A DNA stretch of 64,000 nt from the NCBI RefSeq assembly GCF_023516575.1, contig NZ_JAMGBE010000004.1, forward strand, positions 169,501 to 233,500, written 5' to 3'. The DNA is from Sphingomonas hankyongi (GTDB taxonomy: Bacteria; Pseudomonadota; Alphaproteobacteria; Sphingomonadales; Sphingomonadaceae). Both the position numbers and the translations under genes were made by a program. This document shows, piece after piece, positions 1-8,097 of this stretch (the first letter of the stretch is position 1; every line of letters begins with the position of its first letter). Under the pieces are notes generated by a model that saw only the letters and a list, made by a program, of their open reading frames with translations, made no database searches and was not told the origin of the DNA.

Positions 1-31
1 ACTCGCTCCCCAAGGGAGCAAAGGAGAGAAA

Positions 32-235
32 ATGCCCAAGCTGAAGACCAAGAGCGGCGTGAAAAAGCGCTTCAAGCTCACGGCGACCGGCAAGATCAAG
101 CATGGTGTCGCTGGCAAGCGCCACCGGCTGATCAGCCACAACGCCAAGTACATCCGCCAGAACCGTGGTACCGAGATTCTCGCCGACGCCGATACGGCGC
201 GCGTGAAGGCTTGGGCGCCCTACGGCCTCAAGTAA
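32..235 (+). CDS. rpmI: 50S ribosomal protein L35
   Basis: Structural protein of the large ribosomal subunit. The 67-residue product is of normal length for L35, starts with MPKLKTKSGVKKRFK and is strongly basic throughout, as the family is. The start is preceded by an AGGAGAG ribosome-binding site eight bases or so upstream. The L20 gene follows 13 bases downstream, the usual rpmI-rplT pair; in most bacteria infC (IF3) precedes them and would lie just outside the left edge. Identification is certain from family and context. Confidence 0.98.
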   Translation: MPKLKTKSGVKKRFKLTATGKIKHGVAGKRHRLISHNAKYIRQNRGTEILADADTARVKAWAPYGLK

Positions 236-248
236 GGAGTAGAGCACC

Positions 249-617
249 ATGGCACGCGTCAAAAGGGGTGTAACCACCCGCGCCAAGCACAAGAGGATCC
301 TGGATCAGGCGAAGGGCTATTACGGCCGCCGCAAGAACACGATCCGCATCGCCCGTCAGGCCGTCGAGAAGGCCGGGCAGTACGCCTATCGCGACCGCAA
401 GGTGAAGAAGCGGAGCTTCCGCGCCCTGTGGATCCAGCGCATCAACGCTGCGGTCCGCGCGGAAGGGCTGACCTACGGCCAGTTCATCCACGCCCTGAAC
501 CTCGCCGGCATCACGCTGGACCGCAAGGTCCTCGCCGACATCGCCATGCATGAGACGGAGGCGTTCAGCGCCATCATCGCGCAGGCGAAGAACGCGCTGG
601 AGAAGAAGGCCGCCTGA
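249..617 (+). CDS. rplT: 50S ribosomal protein L20
   Basis: Large-subunit ribosomal protein that binds 23S rRNA early in assembly. The 122-residue product begins [16 protein letters not shown] and has the basic N-terminal extension followed by the compact C-terminal domain typical of L20 (usual length about 117-120). It is the second gene of rpmI-rplT and is followed by a strong stem-loop with a T run at 642-673, so the operon probably ends here. In other bacteria L20 represses its own operon through the leader; that leader is not in this window. Confidence 0.98.
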   Translation: MARVKRGVTTRAKHKRILDQAKGYYGRRKNTIRIARQAVEKAGQYAYRDRKVKKRSFRALWIQRINAAVRAEGLTYGQFIHALNLAGITLDRKVLADIAMHETEAFSAIIAQAKNALEKKAA

Positions 618-641
618 GCCTTCTAGCTTTCAGGACTATTG

Positions 642-673
642 AAGGGCGTCGGAAGCGATTCCGGCGCCCTTTT
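642..673 (+). terminator. Rho-independent terminator after rplT
   Basis: A stem of GGGCG plus TCGGAA pairs with TTCCGG plus CGCCC around a four-base loop and is followed by TTTT. It lies 25 bases after the rplT stop. A nearly identical hairpin recurs at 2849-2874. Confidence 0.85.
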
Positions 674-738
674 CCTTGTTGGGACTTGTCCGGATAGGAA
701 AGCCGCCGCGCCCTGCTAGCCCGTCTGCGGAGGTCCGC

Positions 739-1494
739 ATGAACCTTGCTTCCACCGTCGCGCTCGGCACCGCAATCATCCTCGGCAGCTCTGCGCTCGC
801 CAGCGCCGAAACCCACCACTGGAGCTATTTCGGCAAGGAAGGGCCCACGCACTGGGCGGAGCTGAACGACCAGTTCAAGGCATGCGCCGCCGGCAAGAAC
901 CAGTCGCCGATCGACATCGACACCCACAGGATCCAGACTGCCGCCCTGCCGGCGTTACAGTTCGACTACCAGTCCAGCGCCCTGCACATCGTCGACAATG
1001 GGCATACGGTGCAGGTCAACCTGGATCCCGGAAGCTCGCTGGCGGTCGGGAAGGATCGTTATCAGCTGGTACAGCTGCATTTCCACCATCCGAGCGAGGA
1101 GCGGATCGACGGGAGGCGCGCCGATATGGTGGCGCACCTCGTACACCGCGACGCGGAGGGCCGTCTGGCGGTCGTCGCCGTGCTTCTCACGTCCGGCAAG
1201 CAGAACGACATGGTCGAGGCATTGTGGGACCATCTTCCGAAGCACAAGGATTCGGAGGCGAGCCCAAAGGGCGTGCGGATCGACCCGGCCGCGCTGATCC
1301 CGCCGAAGCACAGCTATTTCACCTACATCGGGTCGCTGACCACTCCGCCCTGCACCGAAGGCGTCCGCTGGCTCGTGCTGAAGTCCCCTCAGACGCTTTC
1401 CGAGAAAGAGATCGCCACGTTCGCGGCGCATTATCCCAACGACGCCCGGCCGATTCAGCAGCTGAATCACCGCAAAGTTCTCTCGACCAACTGA
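739..1494 (+). CDS. Alpha-class carbonic anhydrase, periplasmic
   Basis: Catalyses reversible hydration of CO2 to bicarbonate. Counting from the ATG at 739 the protein has 251 residues: a signal peptide (about 1-23, cleavage near ALASA), then the alpha-CA fold. The three zinc-ligand histidines are visible: H114 and H116 in QLHFHHPSEE and H133 in MVAHLVHR. The family signatures QSPIDI (near 55-60) and TTPPCTEG (201-208) are also present. The start was chosen because an AGGTCC stretch precedes it and it gives a clean signal peptide; an upstream in-frame ATG at 676 would add 21 residues before the signal. It stands alone after the ribosomal operon terminator. Likely role is periplasmic CO2/HCO3- exchange; the class assignment is firm, the physiological role is inferred. 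Confidence 0.93.
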   Translation: MNLASTVALGTAIILGSSALASAETHHWSYFGKEGPTHWAELNDQFKACAAGKNQSPIDIDTHRIQTAALPALQFDYQSSALHIVDNGHTVQVNLDPGSSLAVGKDRYQLVQLHFHHPSEERIDGRRADMVAHLVHRDAEGRLAVVAVLLTSGKQNDMVEALWDHLPKHKDSEASPKGVRIDPAALIPPKHSYFTYIGSLTTPPCTEGVRWLVLKSPQTLSEKEIATFAAHYPNDARPIQQLNHRKVLSTN

Positions 1495-1605
1495 TAAGCG
1501 GCCTATTCGTCGTCGAAAGCGCGCACCCGTCGCAGATGCAATAGCCGTCGCAATGTCAGCGACTTAACGCTCGGCCGTCTTCCATGAGATCGGTCGGGGC
1601 CCCTC

Positions 1606-2070
1606 ATGCATCGCGTGTTTTTCGGTACTTTGTTGCTTGCTATTGTCGCGGCCTCGCCAGCTTCGGCGACGGGCCCTGCGGTCACGAGTGCCGAACGATT
1701 TCCGACTCCTTCTCCATTGCCCGATGGACCGGCACTGCCCGGTGACGAGGCGCTCGATTGCGCGTCGCTCTACGCCGAGAGCAAGTACCGCCTCGCGGAG
1801 AACAACAAACTCAACAAGCAGGCGCTCGACAAGACCTACGTGAAAGGGGCCGAAACCAAGGCGCTCGAGACGGTCGGCATGCTGGGCGGGATGATTCCCG
1901 TCTTGGGCAGCGTGGTCTCGATGGGCGCGGCGATGGGCCAGATGGCAACCACGAAGGCCGATGCGGAGCGCAATTACGGCGAAATCGACCGCAAGGGCGA
2001 CTGGGCGCTGGATCGCATGGTTTACGTGTCGGACCTTTACCGCAAACGCTGCATCAGGGGAGCGAAGTGA
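1606..2070 (+). CDS. Small secreted helical protein, unknown function (A of a pair)
   Basis: I do not recognise the family. The 154-residue product starts MHRVFFGTLLLAIVAAS, a clear signal peptide cleaved near residue 21, followed by a Pro-rich linker and then a mainly helical region. The mature part has exactly two cysteines, C52 and C149, at either end of the helical region, with a Gly/Met-rich turn (LGGMIPVLGSVVSMGAAM) in the middle. The next gene begins inside its stop codon (GTGA overlap), so the two are translationally coupled. The neighbour has the same plan (signal, Cys, helix, Gly-rich turn, helix ending in RMV...L...C), which suggests diverged duplicates. Periplasmic location is likely; function unknown. 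Confidence 0.8.
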   Translation: MHRVFFGTLLLAIVAASPASATGPAVTSAERFPTPSPLPDGPALPGDEALDCASLYAESKYRLAENNKLNKQALDKTYVKGAETKALETVGMLGGMIPVLGSVVSMGAAMGQMATTKADAERNYGEIDRKGDWALDRMVYVSDLYRKRCIRGAK

Positions 2071-2522
2071 CCTCAATCCGCATAATGTGTCTCGTCGCAT
2101 GGTCGACGGCTGCCCTCATTCCTGCCGCAGCTTTCGCCGCGCCCGCTACGCCCGCCGCCCCCGCCGGCGATCTGAGTGTCTGCGAGGCCCTGAACACCGA
2201 GATGGATGTCATCGGCAAGCAGACGGAAAAGCAAATGGTCGCGATGGGCGGTCGCATCGGCGAGATGGCCACGCAAGCGATTGCCGACAACAAGATGCAC
2301 AATGCCATTCAGTCGCAGGTCGGGAAGTTGAACTGGGTCGCTCCCGGCCTGGGCACCGCGCTGGATTTGATCAATAAATCCGCGCGCGACGCGAAGACCA
2401 AGATGCGGGAGTTGCGAATGGAGCGCGAGCGCGTCGCCGCGACCCTCACCGTCGAGCAGGCGGTGTCCCGAATGGTCGCCTTGTCGAACGAGTTAATCCT
2501 CAACGATTGCGCGCAGCTTTAG
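2067..2522 (+). CDS. Small secreted helical protein, unknown function (B of a pair)
   Basis: Unrecognised 151-residue secreted protein. The GTG at 2067 overlaps the upstream stop as GTGA; an ATG at 2085 would also give an intact signal peptide. The N-terminus (MCLVAWSTAALIPAAAFAAP) is a signal sequence, followed by an Ala/Pro linker and a helical body with cysteines C39 and C148 near its two ends, probably one disulphide. A short VAPGLGTALDL segment breaks the helices in the middle, as in the preceding gene. The C-terminal pattern RMVALSNELILNDC resembles RMVYVSDLYRKRC of the partner. The two probably act together in the periplasm. Nothing in either sequence indicates an enzymatic site. Confidence 0.78.
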   Translation: MTSIRIMCLVAWSTAALIPAAAFAAPATPAAPAGDLSVCEALNTEMDVIGKQTEKQMVAMGGRIGEMATQAIADNKMHNAIQSQVGKLNWVAPGLGTALDLINKSARDAKTKMRELRMERERVAATLTVEQAVSRMVALSNELILNDCAQL

Positions 2523-2655
2523 CCCCCGGATCTGTCAGATCATCGTCCTGCATCCGCAACGGCTGGCATTGCCCATCGGTAGAAGTTACGATGGCTCCCT
2601 CCACCGCGCGCTGCCAATGAACAAAGAAAGCGGTCTCGAAACAGGGAGGTAGATC

Positions 2656-2811
2656 ATGAAGTCCAGGGTGCTGAAGGCCTTGCCGCTGGTTGCTCTATTC
2701 GCGCTTCTCGGATGTGAGACGGACCCGTACGGGCCGACGCTGCTCGAAAAGCAATATTATGCCGGTTGCGCGACATCGCCTCCGGAAAATCCGGCCTGCG
2801 GACACCACTAA
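2656..2811 (+). CDS. Tiny lipoprotein, unknown function
   Basis: A 51-residue reading frame with a strong ribosome-binding site (GGGAGGT, 6 bases before the ATG). It begins MKSRVLKALPLVALFALLGC, a lipoprotein signal with a lipobox ALLGC placing the lipidated cysteine at position 20. The mature peptide is about 32 residues and has two more cysteines (AGCATSPPENPACGHH), which could form a disulphide. A terminator-like hairpin follows 37 bases after the stop. The size, RBS, lipobox and terminator together support a real gene. Function is unknown; small lipoproteins of this type are often envelope accessory proteins. Confidence 0.72.
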   Translation: MKSRVLKALPLVALFALLGCETDPYGPTLLEKQYYAGCATSPPENPACGHH

Positions 2812-2848
2812 GCTTCAGCTCAATCCACCGGGGGCAGCTTAGATTGAA

Positions 2849-2874
2849 GGCGTCGGAAGCGTTCCGGCGCCTTT
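2849..2874 (+). terminator. Terminator-like hairpin after the small lipoprotein gene
   Basis: GGCG-T-CGGAA pairs with TTCCG-G-CGCC around a three-base loop and is followed by TTT. Apart from one base pair and one loop base it is the same sequence as the rplT terminator at 642-673. Confidence 0.7.
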
Positions 2875-2882
2875 CGCCGCGC

Positions 2883-3335
2883 TTACCCTCTTTCGGGTGA
2901 GGGAACCGGCACGCTCTCGCAATAGCCCCCGGGGTCCATCGTCGAACCAGGGGCGCATTGCGCAGCCGGCGGGGCCGGCGCGGCCTGCGGTATTGGCACG
3001 GGTTGCGGCGGCGGCGGAAGCACTGGCGGCGGGGGTGGCGGTAGCGGAACGACGTAGACCGGCGGCGGCGGCGGAATCATCGCCGCGATGAATATGGTCG
3101 GCCCAGCGTAACCGTAATAGCCGCCATAATAGGGCCGGTAGGCGTAATATGGCCGATAGCCGCCATATCCCCAGCTCCGATAATAAGGACGAGCGATGTA
3201 GCCGTACGGACCCGCGTAGCGGCCCGCATAGCTGCGATAACCATAGCCATAATGCCGAGCGGCTGACTCGCCCGGAATGGAAATCAGCGCACTCGCCAGG
3301 ACGAGCTTCGCTGCAAGAGACAAATGGCTGTGCAC
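2883..3335 (-). CDS. Tyr/Gly-rich and proline-rich secreted protein
   Basis: Unrecognised low-complexity secreted protein. The GTG at 3335 is chosen because AAAGGCAGG lies about 7 bases upstream and the product (150 residues) then starts directly with a signal peptide (HLSLAAKLVLASALISIPGESA). An in-frame ATG at 3386 would add 17 basic residues. After the signal come Tyr/Gly-rich degenerate repeats of the type YRPYY/YGGYYGYAG, a short hydrophobic stretch (PTIFIAAMIPPPPP), and two polyproline runs before a C-terminal tail with two cysteines. The composition suggests an envelope-exposed or adhesive protein; no enzymatic motif is seen. It is convergent with the lipoprotein gene and next to aceB, with no obvious link to either. 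Confidence 0.7.
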   Translation of the reverse strand: MHSHLSLAAKLVLASALISIPGESAARHYGYGYRSYAGRYAGPYGYIARPYYRSWGYGGYRPYYAYRPYYGGYYGYAGPTIFIAAMIPPPPPVYVVPLPPPPPPVLPPPPQPVPIPQAAPAPPAAQCAPGSTMDPGGYCESVPVPSPERG

Positions 3336-3442
3336 GCGGCACCTGCCTTTCTGCGCGCGCGTCTGGCGCGCGATGACGGAGCTCATCGTGCCGGTTGCGA
3401 AACGTCACAATCGGGGCATACCCCAAGATCAGGTGGCTGCCG

Positions 3443-5011
3443 TCAGCCCAGCAATTCGTAGGCAGGCAAGGTCAGGAATTCGACGAGGTCGTCCGACACG
3501 ATCATGTCGTGCATCAGGCGGGCGGCCTCCCCAATGTCCGGGACCTCAGCGAGCAAGCCCACCTCCTCGTCGAACCATTGCTCGAACAGGTCGAGGGTGA
3601 AAGGCCGTCCGTCGTCGAGCGGCGCTTCGAACCGCAGCCACTGCCATAATTGGGTCCGGCAGATTTCCGCCGTCGCCGCATCCTCCATCAGATTGTAGAG
3701 CGGCACGGCGCCTTTGCCGCCAAGCCAGGCGGCGAGATACTGGACGCCGACGCGGATATTCTCGCGCGCGCCCGCCTCCGTGCGAGCGCCCTCGTGCAGC
3801 TGCAGCATCTCTTCGCGTCCGGGAACATCACCGGGCATCTTCGATAGCTGATTGGGACCCGCCATCGCTTCGAAAGCTTCCATCGCGACCGGGACGAGCG
3901 CCGGATGAGCCACCCAGGTGCCGTCGTGGCCATTGCTGACCTCGCGCAACTTGTCTGCGCGCACCTTGTCCATCGCCCCGGCGTTCGCAGCCTCGTCGCC
4001 TTTCACCGGGATGAAGGCCGACATGCCGCCCATGGCGAAAGCGCCGCGGCGATGACAGGTTGAAACCAGCCGCAGCGAATAAGCCGCGAGAAAGGCCTTA
4101 TCCATCGTCATCAAGGATCGATCCGGAGTCAGGCGGTCTGCCGAGCGGCCCAGGCGCTTGATGTAGCTGAAGATGTAATCCCAGCGGCCGCAATTGAGCC
4201 CGACGATATTCTCGCGCAGCGCGTAGAGTATCTCGTCCATCTCGAACGCTGCAGGAAGCGTCTCGATCAGGACGGTCGCCTTGATCGTCCCGCGCTCCAG
4301 CCGGAGCTTCGCTTCGGCGTGAGCGAAGACGTCGCTCCACAGCGCCGCCTCCTCCATGCTCTCGAGCTTGGGAATGTAGAAATAGGGTCCCGAACCCTTG
4401 GCCAATGCGGCGCGAGCGTTATGCCAGACGGTCATGCCGAAATCGAAGAAGGCGCCTGCGACGGGCTCATGACCGACCGTCACATGCTCCTCGGGAAGAT
4501 GGAGCCCGCGCGGGCGGACCATCAGCACAGCCGGATCGTCGCAGACCGCATATTGCTTGCCGCTGTCGGGGTCGGTGAAGCTTAGCCTGCCGAGCCAATA
4601 ATGTTTGAGGTTCGCCTGCCCCTGGATCAGCTCGTCCCAGGTGGGGCTGGTCGCATCCTCGAAGTCCGCCATGAAGACCTTCGCGCCGCTATTCAGCGCG
4701 TTGATCAGCATCTTCGCGTTGGTCGGTCCGGTGATCTCGACGCGGCGATCCTGAAGATCGTTCGGTATGGATCCGATGGACCAGTCGGCATCCCGGATCT
4801 CGCGCGTATCCTCCCGGAAGTCGGGCAGATCGCCGGCGTTGAACCGATCCTGGCGGTCGAGCCGCCGGTCGAGCAGTTCGCGCCGCCGCGAGTCGAACCT
4901 TTCGTGGAGCTCGCTCACGAAATCGAGCGCGTCAGGCGTGAGCACGGCCCCCGCCCCGGGCACGCGCGACGGCTCCGCAACGACACGCGACTGATCGATG
5001 ACTACGTTCAC
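3443..5011 (-). CDS. aceB: Malate synthase A
   Basis: Second enzyme of the glyoxylate shunt: condenses glyoxylate with acetyl-CoA to malate. The GTG at 5011 is preferred because it overlaps the stop of the DUF4170 gene as GTGA and gives 522 residues, close to the usual 530 or so of type A; an earlier ATG at 5092 would force an 85-base overlap with that gene. Diagnostic blocks include the run from GPTNAKMLINALNSGA into FMADFEDATSPTW, the RPRGLHLPEEHV loop, and GLNCGRWDYIFSYIK, which carries active-site residues. It is last in the apparent aceA-DUF4170-aceB operon, divergent from a ScfR-type regulator that probably controls it. Family identification is firm. Confidence 0.96.
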   Translation of the reverse strand: MNVVIDQSRVVAEPSRVPGAGAVLTPDALDFVSELHERFDSRRRELLDRRLDRQDRFNAGDLPDFREDTREIRDADWSIGSIPNDLQDRRVEITGPTNAKMLINALNSGAKVFMADFEDATSPTWDELIQGQANLKHYWLGRLSFTDPDSGKQYAVCDDPAVLMVRPRGLHLPEEHVTVGHEPVAGAFFDFGMTVWHNARAALAKGSGPYFYIPKLESMEEAALWSDVFAHAEAKLRLERGTIKATVLIETLPAAFEMDEILYALRENIVGLNCGRWDYIFSYIKRLGRSADRLTPDRSLMTMDKAFLAAYSLRLVSTCHRRGAFAMGGMSAFIPVKGDEAANAGAMDKVRADKLREVSNGHDGTWVAHPALVPVAMEAFEAMAGPNQLSKMPGDVPGREEMLQLHEGARTEAGARENIRVGVQYLAAWLGGKGAVPLYNLMEDAATAEICRTQLWQWLRFEAPLDDGRPFTLDLFEQWFDEEVGLLAEVPDIGEAARLMHDMIVSDDLVEFLTLPAYELLG

Positions 5012-5211
5012 TGGCGCTGGATAGCCGGCTCGATGCAGATCGAATAGCGCTCGGTCGCTCCGCAATTGTCGCGGAAGGTCAGTCGCTGCCATTCCATGCG
5101 CGCCTTCACCTCATCGGCGAATGGGCCGCTGATCCTTTCGGTGCCCGGCTGAAGATCCCTGAAACGACAATCGGAATAATGGCCGCCGACAACCCAGTAA
5201 CGCTGTCCCAT
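5008..5211 (-). CDS. DUF4170 domain-containing small protein
   Basis: A 67-residue soluble protein beginning MGQRYWVVGGHYSDC, which matches the short DUF4170 family found in alphaproteobacteria; it also contains FADEVKARMEWQRLTF. It starts 35 bases after the aceA stop and its own stop overlaps the aceB start (GTGA), so it is embedded in the glyoxylate-shunt operon. Function is unknown; DUF4170 genes also occur elsewhere, so its place here suggests, but does not prove, a link to acetate or fatty-acid growth. The upstream part of the open frame (to 5250) overlaps the aceA end and is not needed. Confidence 0.85.
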   Translation of the reverse strand: MGQRYWVVGGHYSDCRFRDLQPGTERISGPFADEVKARMEWQRLTFRDNCGATERYSICIEPAIQRQ

Positions 5212-5246
5212 GGCTATGCTCCTCCTCTGGTCCGCCCCTGCGCTCT

Positions 5247-6551
5247 TCACTCCGCCGGAATGGCGTGAACGACATGCTGTTCGGTCCTGAACTGCGCCGC
5301 CTCGGTCGATTCCCCGAGTGCGACGGTCGATGATTTGCCGCCGCTGACTGCCATTGCGATCGCGTCGAAATAGCCGGTGCCGACCTCGCGCTGGTGACGG
5401 GTGGCGGTGTAGCCGTCAGCCTCGCTCGCGAACTCGGCCTGCTGAAGTTCGGAATAAGCCGCCATGCCGCGATCGCGATAATCGGAGGCGAGCTCGAACA
5501 TCGCATGGTTGAGGCTGTGGAAGCCAGCCAGGGTCACGAACTGGAACTTGTAGCCCATTGTGCCGAGCTCGCGCTGGAATCGGGCGATCGTGTCCTCGTC
5601 GAGCTTCGCCTTCCAGTTGAAGCTCGGCGAGCAATTGTAGGCAAGCATCTTGCCGGGGAACTTCGCGTGGATTCCCTCGGCGAAGAGGCTGGCTTCCTCC
5701 AGATTCGGGTGACTGGTCTCGAACCAGATCAAGTCGGCATGCTCAGCAAAGGCCAGCCCGCGCGCGATGCAATGATCGAGGCCAGTGCCGTCGGCGAGGC
5801 GGAAGAAGCCCTCGGGGGTGCGCTCTCCGGTGATGAATCGCCTGTCGCGTTCGTCGATGTCGCTGGTGATCAGCTTGGCGCTTTCGGCGTCTGTCCGCGC
5901 GACGACGATCGTCGGTACGCCGCAGACGTCAGCGGCTAGCCGCGCCGCGTCGAGGTTGCGGATGGCCGCCTGCGTCGGAATCAAAACCTTGCCGCCAAGG
6001 TGTCCGCACTTCTTTTCGCTTGCGAGCTGGTCTTCGAAATGAACGCCAGCGGCACCTGCCTCGATATAGGCCTTCATGATCTCGAAGCAGTTCAGCGGTC
6101 CGCCGAAGCCCGCCTCGGCGTCGGCCAGGATCGGCGCGAACCAGTCGCGGTTGGCCCCGCCCTCCAGATGCTCGATCTGGTCGGCGCGCTGCAGCGTCTT
6201 GTTGATTTTCTTGGCCAGCTCGGGACCGGAATTGGCCGGGTAGAGAGACTGGTCGGGGTACATCGCACCGGCCACGTTCGCATCGGCGGCGACCTGCCAG
6301 CCGGAAAGATAGATGGCTTCGAGGCCGGCGCGAACCATCTGCATCGCCTGGTTGCCGCTGAGTGCGCCCAGCGCCCGCACCGGCTCGTCGCGCTGCAGCA
6401 GCTCCCAAAGCTTGAGCGCGCCGCGTCGTGCCAGCGTATGCTCGACCGGGATCGACCCGCGCAGCCGCAGCACGTCGTCGGCGGAATACGGCCGCTCGAT
6501 GCCGTCGAACCGACCTTGGGGAGCCGCTACTACCTGGCCGAAATCCGTCAT
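5247..6551 (-). CDS. aceA: Isocitrate lyase
   Basis: First enzyme of the glyoxylate shunt: cleaves isocitrate to succinate and glyoxylate. The ATG at 6551 gives 434 residues beginning [13 protein letters not shown], the standard length for the short bacterial form; the open frame extends upstream to 6746 but that part is leader. The catalytic motif [11 protein letters not shown], containing the active-site cysteine, is present, as are [21 protein letters not shown] and the C-terminal domain around [15 protein letters not shown]. It is the first gene of the aceA-DUF4170-aceB cluster and is transcribed away from the ScfR-like regulator gene, with a 127-base shared upstream region containing an inverted repeat. 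Confidence 0.97.
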   Translation of the reverse strand: MTDFGQVVAAPQGRFDGIERPYSADDVLRLRGSIPVEHTLARRGALKLWELLQRDEPVRALGALSGNQAMQMVRAGLEAIYLSGWQVAADANVAGAMYPDQSLYPANSGPELAKKINKTLQRADQIEHLEGGANRDWFAPILADAEAGFGGPLNCFEIMKAYIEAGAAGVHFEDQLASEKKCGHLGGKVLIPTQAAIRNLDAARLAADVCGVPTIVVARTDAESAKLITSDIDERDRRFITGERTPEGFFRLADGTGLDHCIARGLAFAEHADLIWFETSHPNLEEASLFAEGIHAKFPGKMLAYNCSPSFNWKAKLDEDTIARFQRELGTMGYKFQFVTLAGFHSLNHAMFELASDYRDRGMAAYSELQQAEFASEADGYTATRHQREVGTGYFDAIAMAVSGGKSSTVALGESTEAAQFRTEQHVVHAIPAE

Positions 6552-6643
6552 GCGCTGTGCCTTTCGCTCGGGTTGTGAGGCGAAGAGAACCATAGCTTCT
6601 TGAAAACGATGCACGGAAAAGTGCGAATGTGTCAGGTCAAGAC

Positions 6644-6670
6644 TTGTGAAGTTTGTAAATTCCTTCACAA
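6644..6670. promoter_or_regulatory. Inverted repeat, putative operator of the aceA regulator
   Basis: TTGTGAAG (6644-6651) is repeated exactly inverted as CTTCACAA (6663-6670) around an 11-base spacer, in the divergent aceA/regulator intergenic region. The left arm runs into GAAGTTTGTAAA, close to the AAAGTTTGCAAA-type site reported for the related actinobacterial regulator RamB. The second arm ends 8 bases before the regulator ATG, suggesting autoregulation. Sequence and placement are direct; the binding partner is inferred. Confidence 0.55.
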
Positions 6671-6678
6671 CATGACGA

Positions 6679-8097
6679 ATGACCCCGCAACGCAAGCTCT
6701 TCCTGGGAGCCAGGCTGAAGCGCCTGCGGCGCGACCGCGGGCTCAACCAAAGCCAGATGGCGGATCAGCTCGGCATCTCCGGATCGTACCTGAACCATCT
6801 CGAACGCAACCAGCGACCGGTGACTGCCGGCATCTTGCTGCGCCTGGCCGAAGCCTTCGATGTCGATGTGAAGGCGTTCGCTTCGGAAAGCGCGGATAGC
6901 ACCGGCGCGGGCCAGCTGACCGAAGTCTTTTCGGATCCGATCCTCGCCGACCTCGGCGTGAGCCGTCACGAATTGCTGGAGCTCGCCGACAATGCGCCCG
7001 GCGTCGCCGAGGGCATTGCCCGGCTCTACACGGCGCTACGGGAATTGCAGCGCCAGCCGGCCGATGCGGGGACGGGCGGCGCCGATCCACGTGTGCTGAT
7101 CACCCCCGAGACCTGGGTGCGCGATTATATCCAGGCGCAGCGCAACCACCTCCCGGAGCTGGAGGAAGGCGCCGAGACGCTTGGCGGTGCGCTGAGCCAT
7201 CCGCTGTCGCTCGCCGAGCCGCTTCGCCAGCGCCTGAAGGAAGCCTGGGGCGTCGAGGTCCGCGTCGTCGATCCCGAGTTCCTCGAGGACGCCAGCCAGC
7301 ATTTCGACCAGCAGCGGCGGATCCTCATGATCTCCTCGCTGCTGCGACCCGAGAATCGCCAGTTCGCGATCGCCTACCAGCTCGCGCTGCTTGAGTTCGC
7401 ACCGATCATCGCGCGCATGCTGGAATCGGCACGGCCGCCCGACCCTGGCAGCCGTCGGTTGCTGCACATGAGCTTCGCCAATTATGCGGCGAGCGCGATT
7501 CTCATGCCCTACGGCAAGTTCCTCCGCGCGGCCGAGGAGCACCGCTATGCCATCGACCGCCTCTGCTCTCAGTTCGGCTCCAACGTCGAGCAGATCGCGC
7601 ATCGCCTGACGACGCTGGGGCGCTCGGGCGCGAAGGGCGTGCCCTTCTTCATGCTGCGCGTGGACCCGGCCGGGAACATCTCGAAGCGCTATGCGGGCGA
7701 GAGCTTCCCCTTCTCCCATTTCGGAGGGACATGCCCGCGCTGGCACCTGCACACAGCGTTTCAAACGCCGGGACAGACCATCCGACAACTGATCGAGACG
7801 CCCGACGCTCAACGCTTTTTCACGATCAGCCGCACAATAGAACGACCAATCCGCCCCGATCTCAGGGACGACGCGCTGCTCGCGATCGGCCTTGGTTGCG
7901 ACGTGAAACATGCGCACCGCATCGCTTATGCGGATGGGCTCGACCTCACGAACACGCCGGCGACTCCGGTGGGACCCGCCTGCGCGATCTGCCCGCGGCT
8001 GCAGTGCCCCTATCGCGCGACGGCTCCCGCAGGGCGGATACTCGCGGTCGAAGAGAACCGTAAGACGATTTCGCCTTACCCGTTCGTCCCAAGCTAG
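6679..8097 (+). CDS. ScfR/RamB-type XRE-family transcriptional regulator
   Basis: DNA-binding regulator of short-chain fatty acid or acetate metabolism. The 472-residue protein has an N-terminal Cro/C1-type helix-turn-helix (about residues 7-65, with [20 protein letters not shown] and [16 protein letters not shown]), a central ImmA/IrrE-like domain, and a C-terminal DUF2083 region with several cysteines ([15 protein letters not shown]) that may bind metal. This order is that of the RamB/MccR/ScfR group, which controls glyoxylate-shunt and propionate genes in other bacteria. It is divergent from aceA, which fits that role. An ATG at 6672 is out of frame, so 6679 is the start. Its stop codon shares a CTAG tetranucleotide with the stop of the convergent DUF5996 gene. 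Confidence 0.9.
   Translation: MTPQRKLFLGARLKRLRRDRGLNQSQMADQLGISGSYLNHLERNQRPVTAGILLRLAEAFDVDVKAFASESADSTGAGQLTEVFSDPILADLGVSRHELLELADNAPGVAEGIARLYTALRELQRQPADAGTGGADPRVLITPETWVRDYIQAQRNHLPELEEGAETLGGALSHPLSLAEPLRQRLKEAWGVEVRVVDPEFLEDASQHFDQQRRILMISSLLRPENRQFAIAYQLALLEFAPIIARMLESARPPDPGSRRLLHMSFANYAASAILMPYGKFLRAAEEHRYAIDRLCSQFGSNVEQIAHRLTTLGRSGAKGVPFFMLRVDPAGNISKRYAGESFPFSHFGGTCPRWHLHTAFQTPGQTIRQLIETPDAQRFFTISRTIERPIRPDLRDDALLAIGLGCDVKHAHRIAYADGLDLTNTPATPVGPACAICPRLQCPYRATAPAGRILAVEENRKTISPYPFVPS

Noticed and set aside
1758-2066. Upstream extension of the second small secreted protein frame
   Set aside because: It is the shadow of the 1606-2070 gene; the GTG at 2067 with a signal peptide directly after it is the better start.
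5012-5092. Longer malate synthase start (ATG at 5092)
   Set aside because: It would overlap the DUF4170 gene by 85 bases, and the GTG at 5011 gives the normal length and a GTGA overlap.
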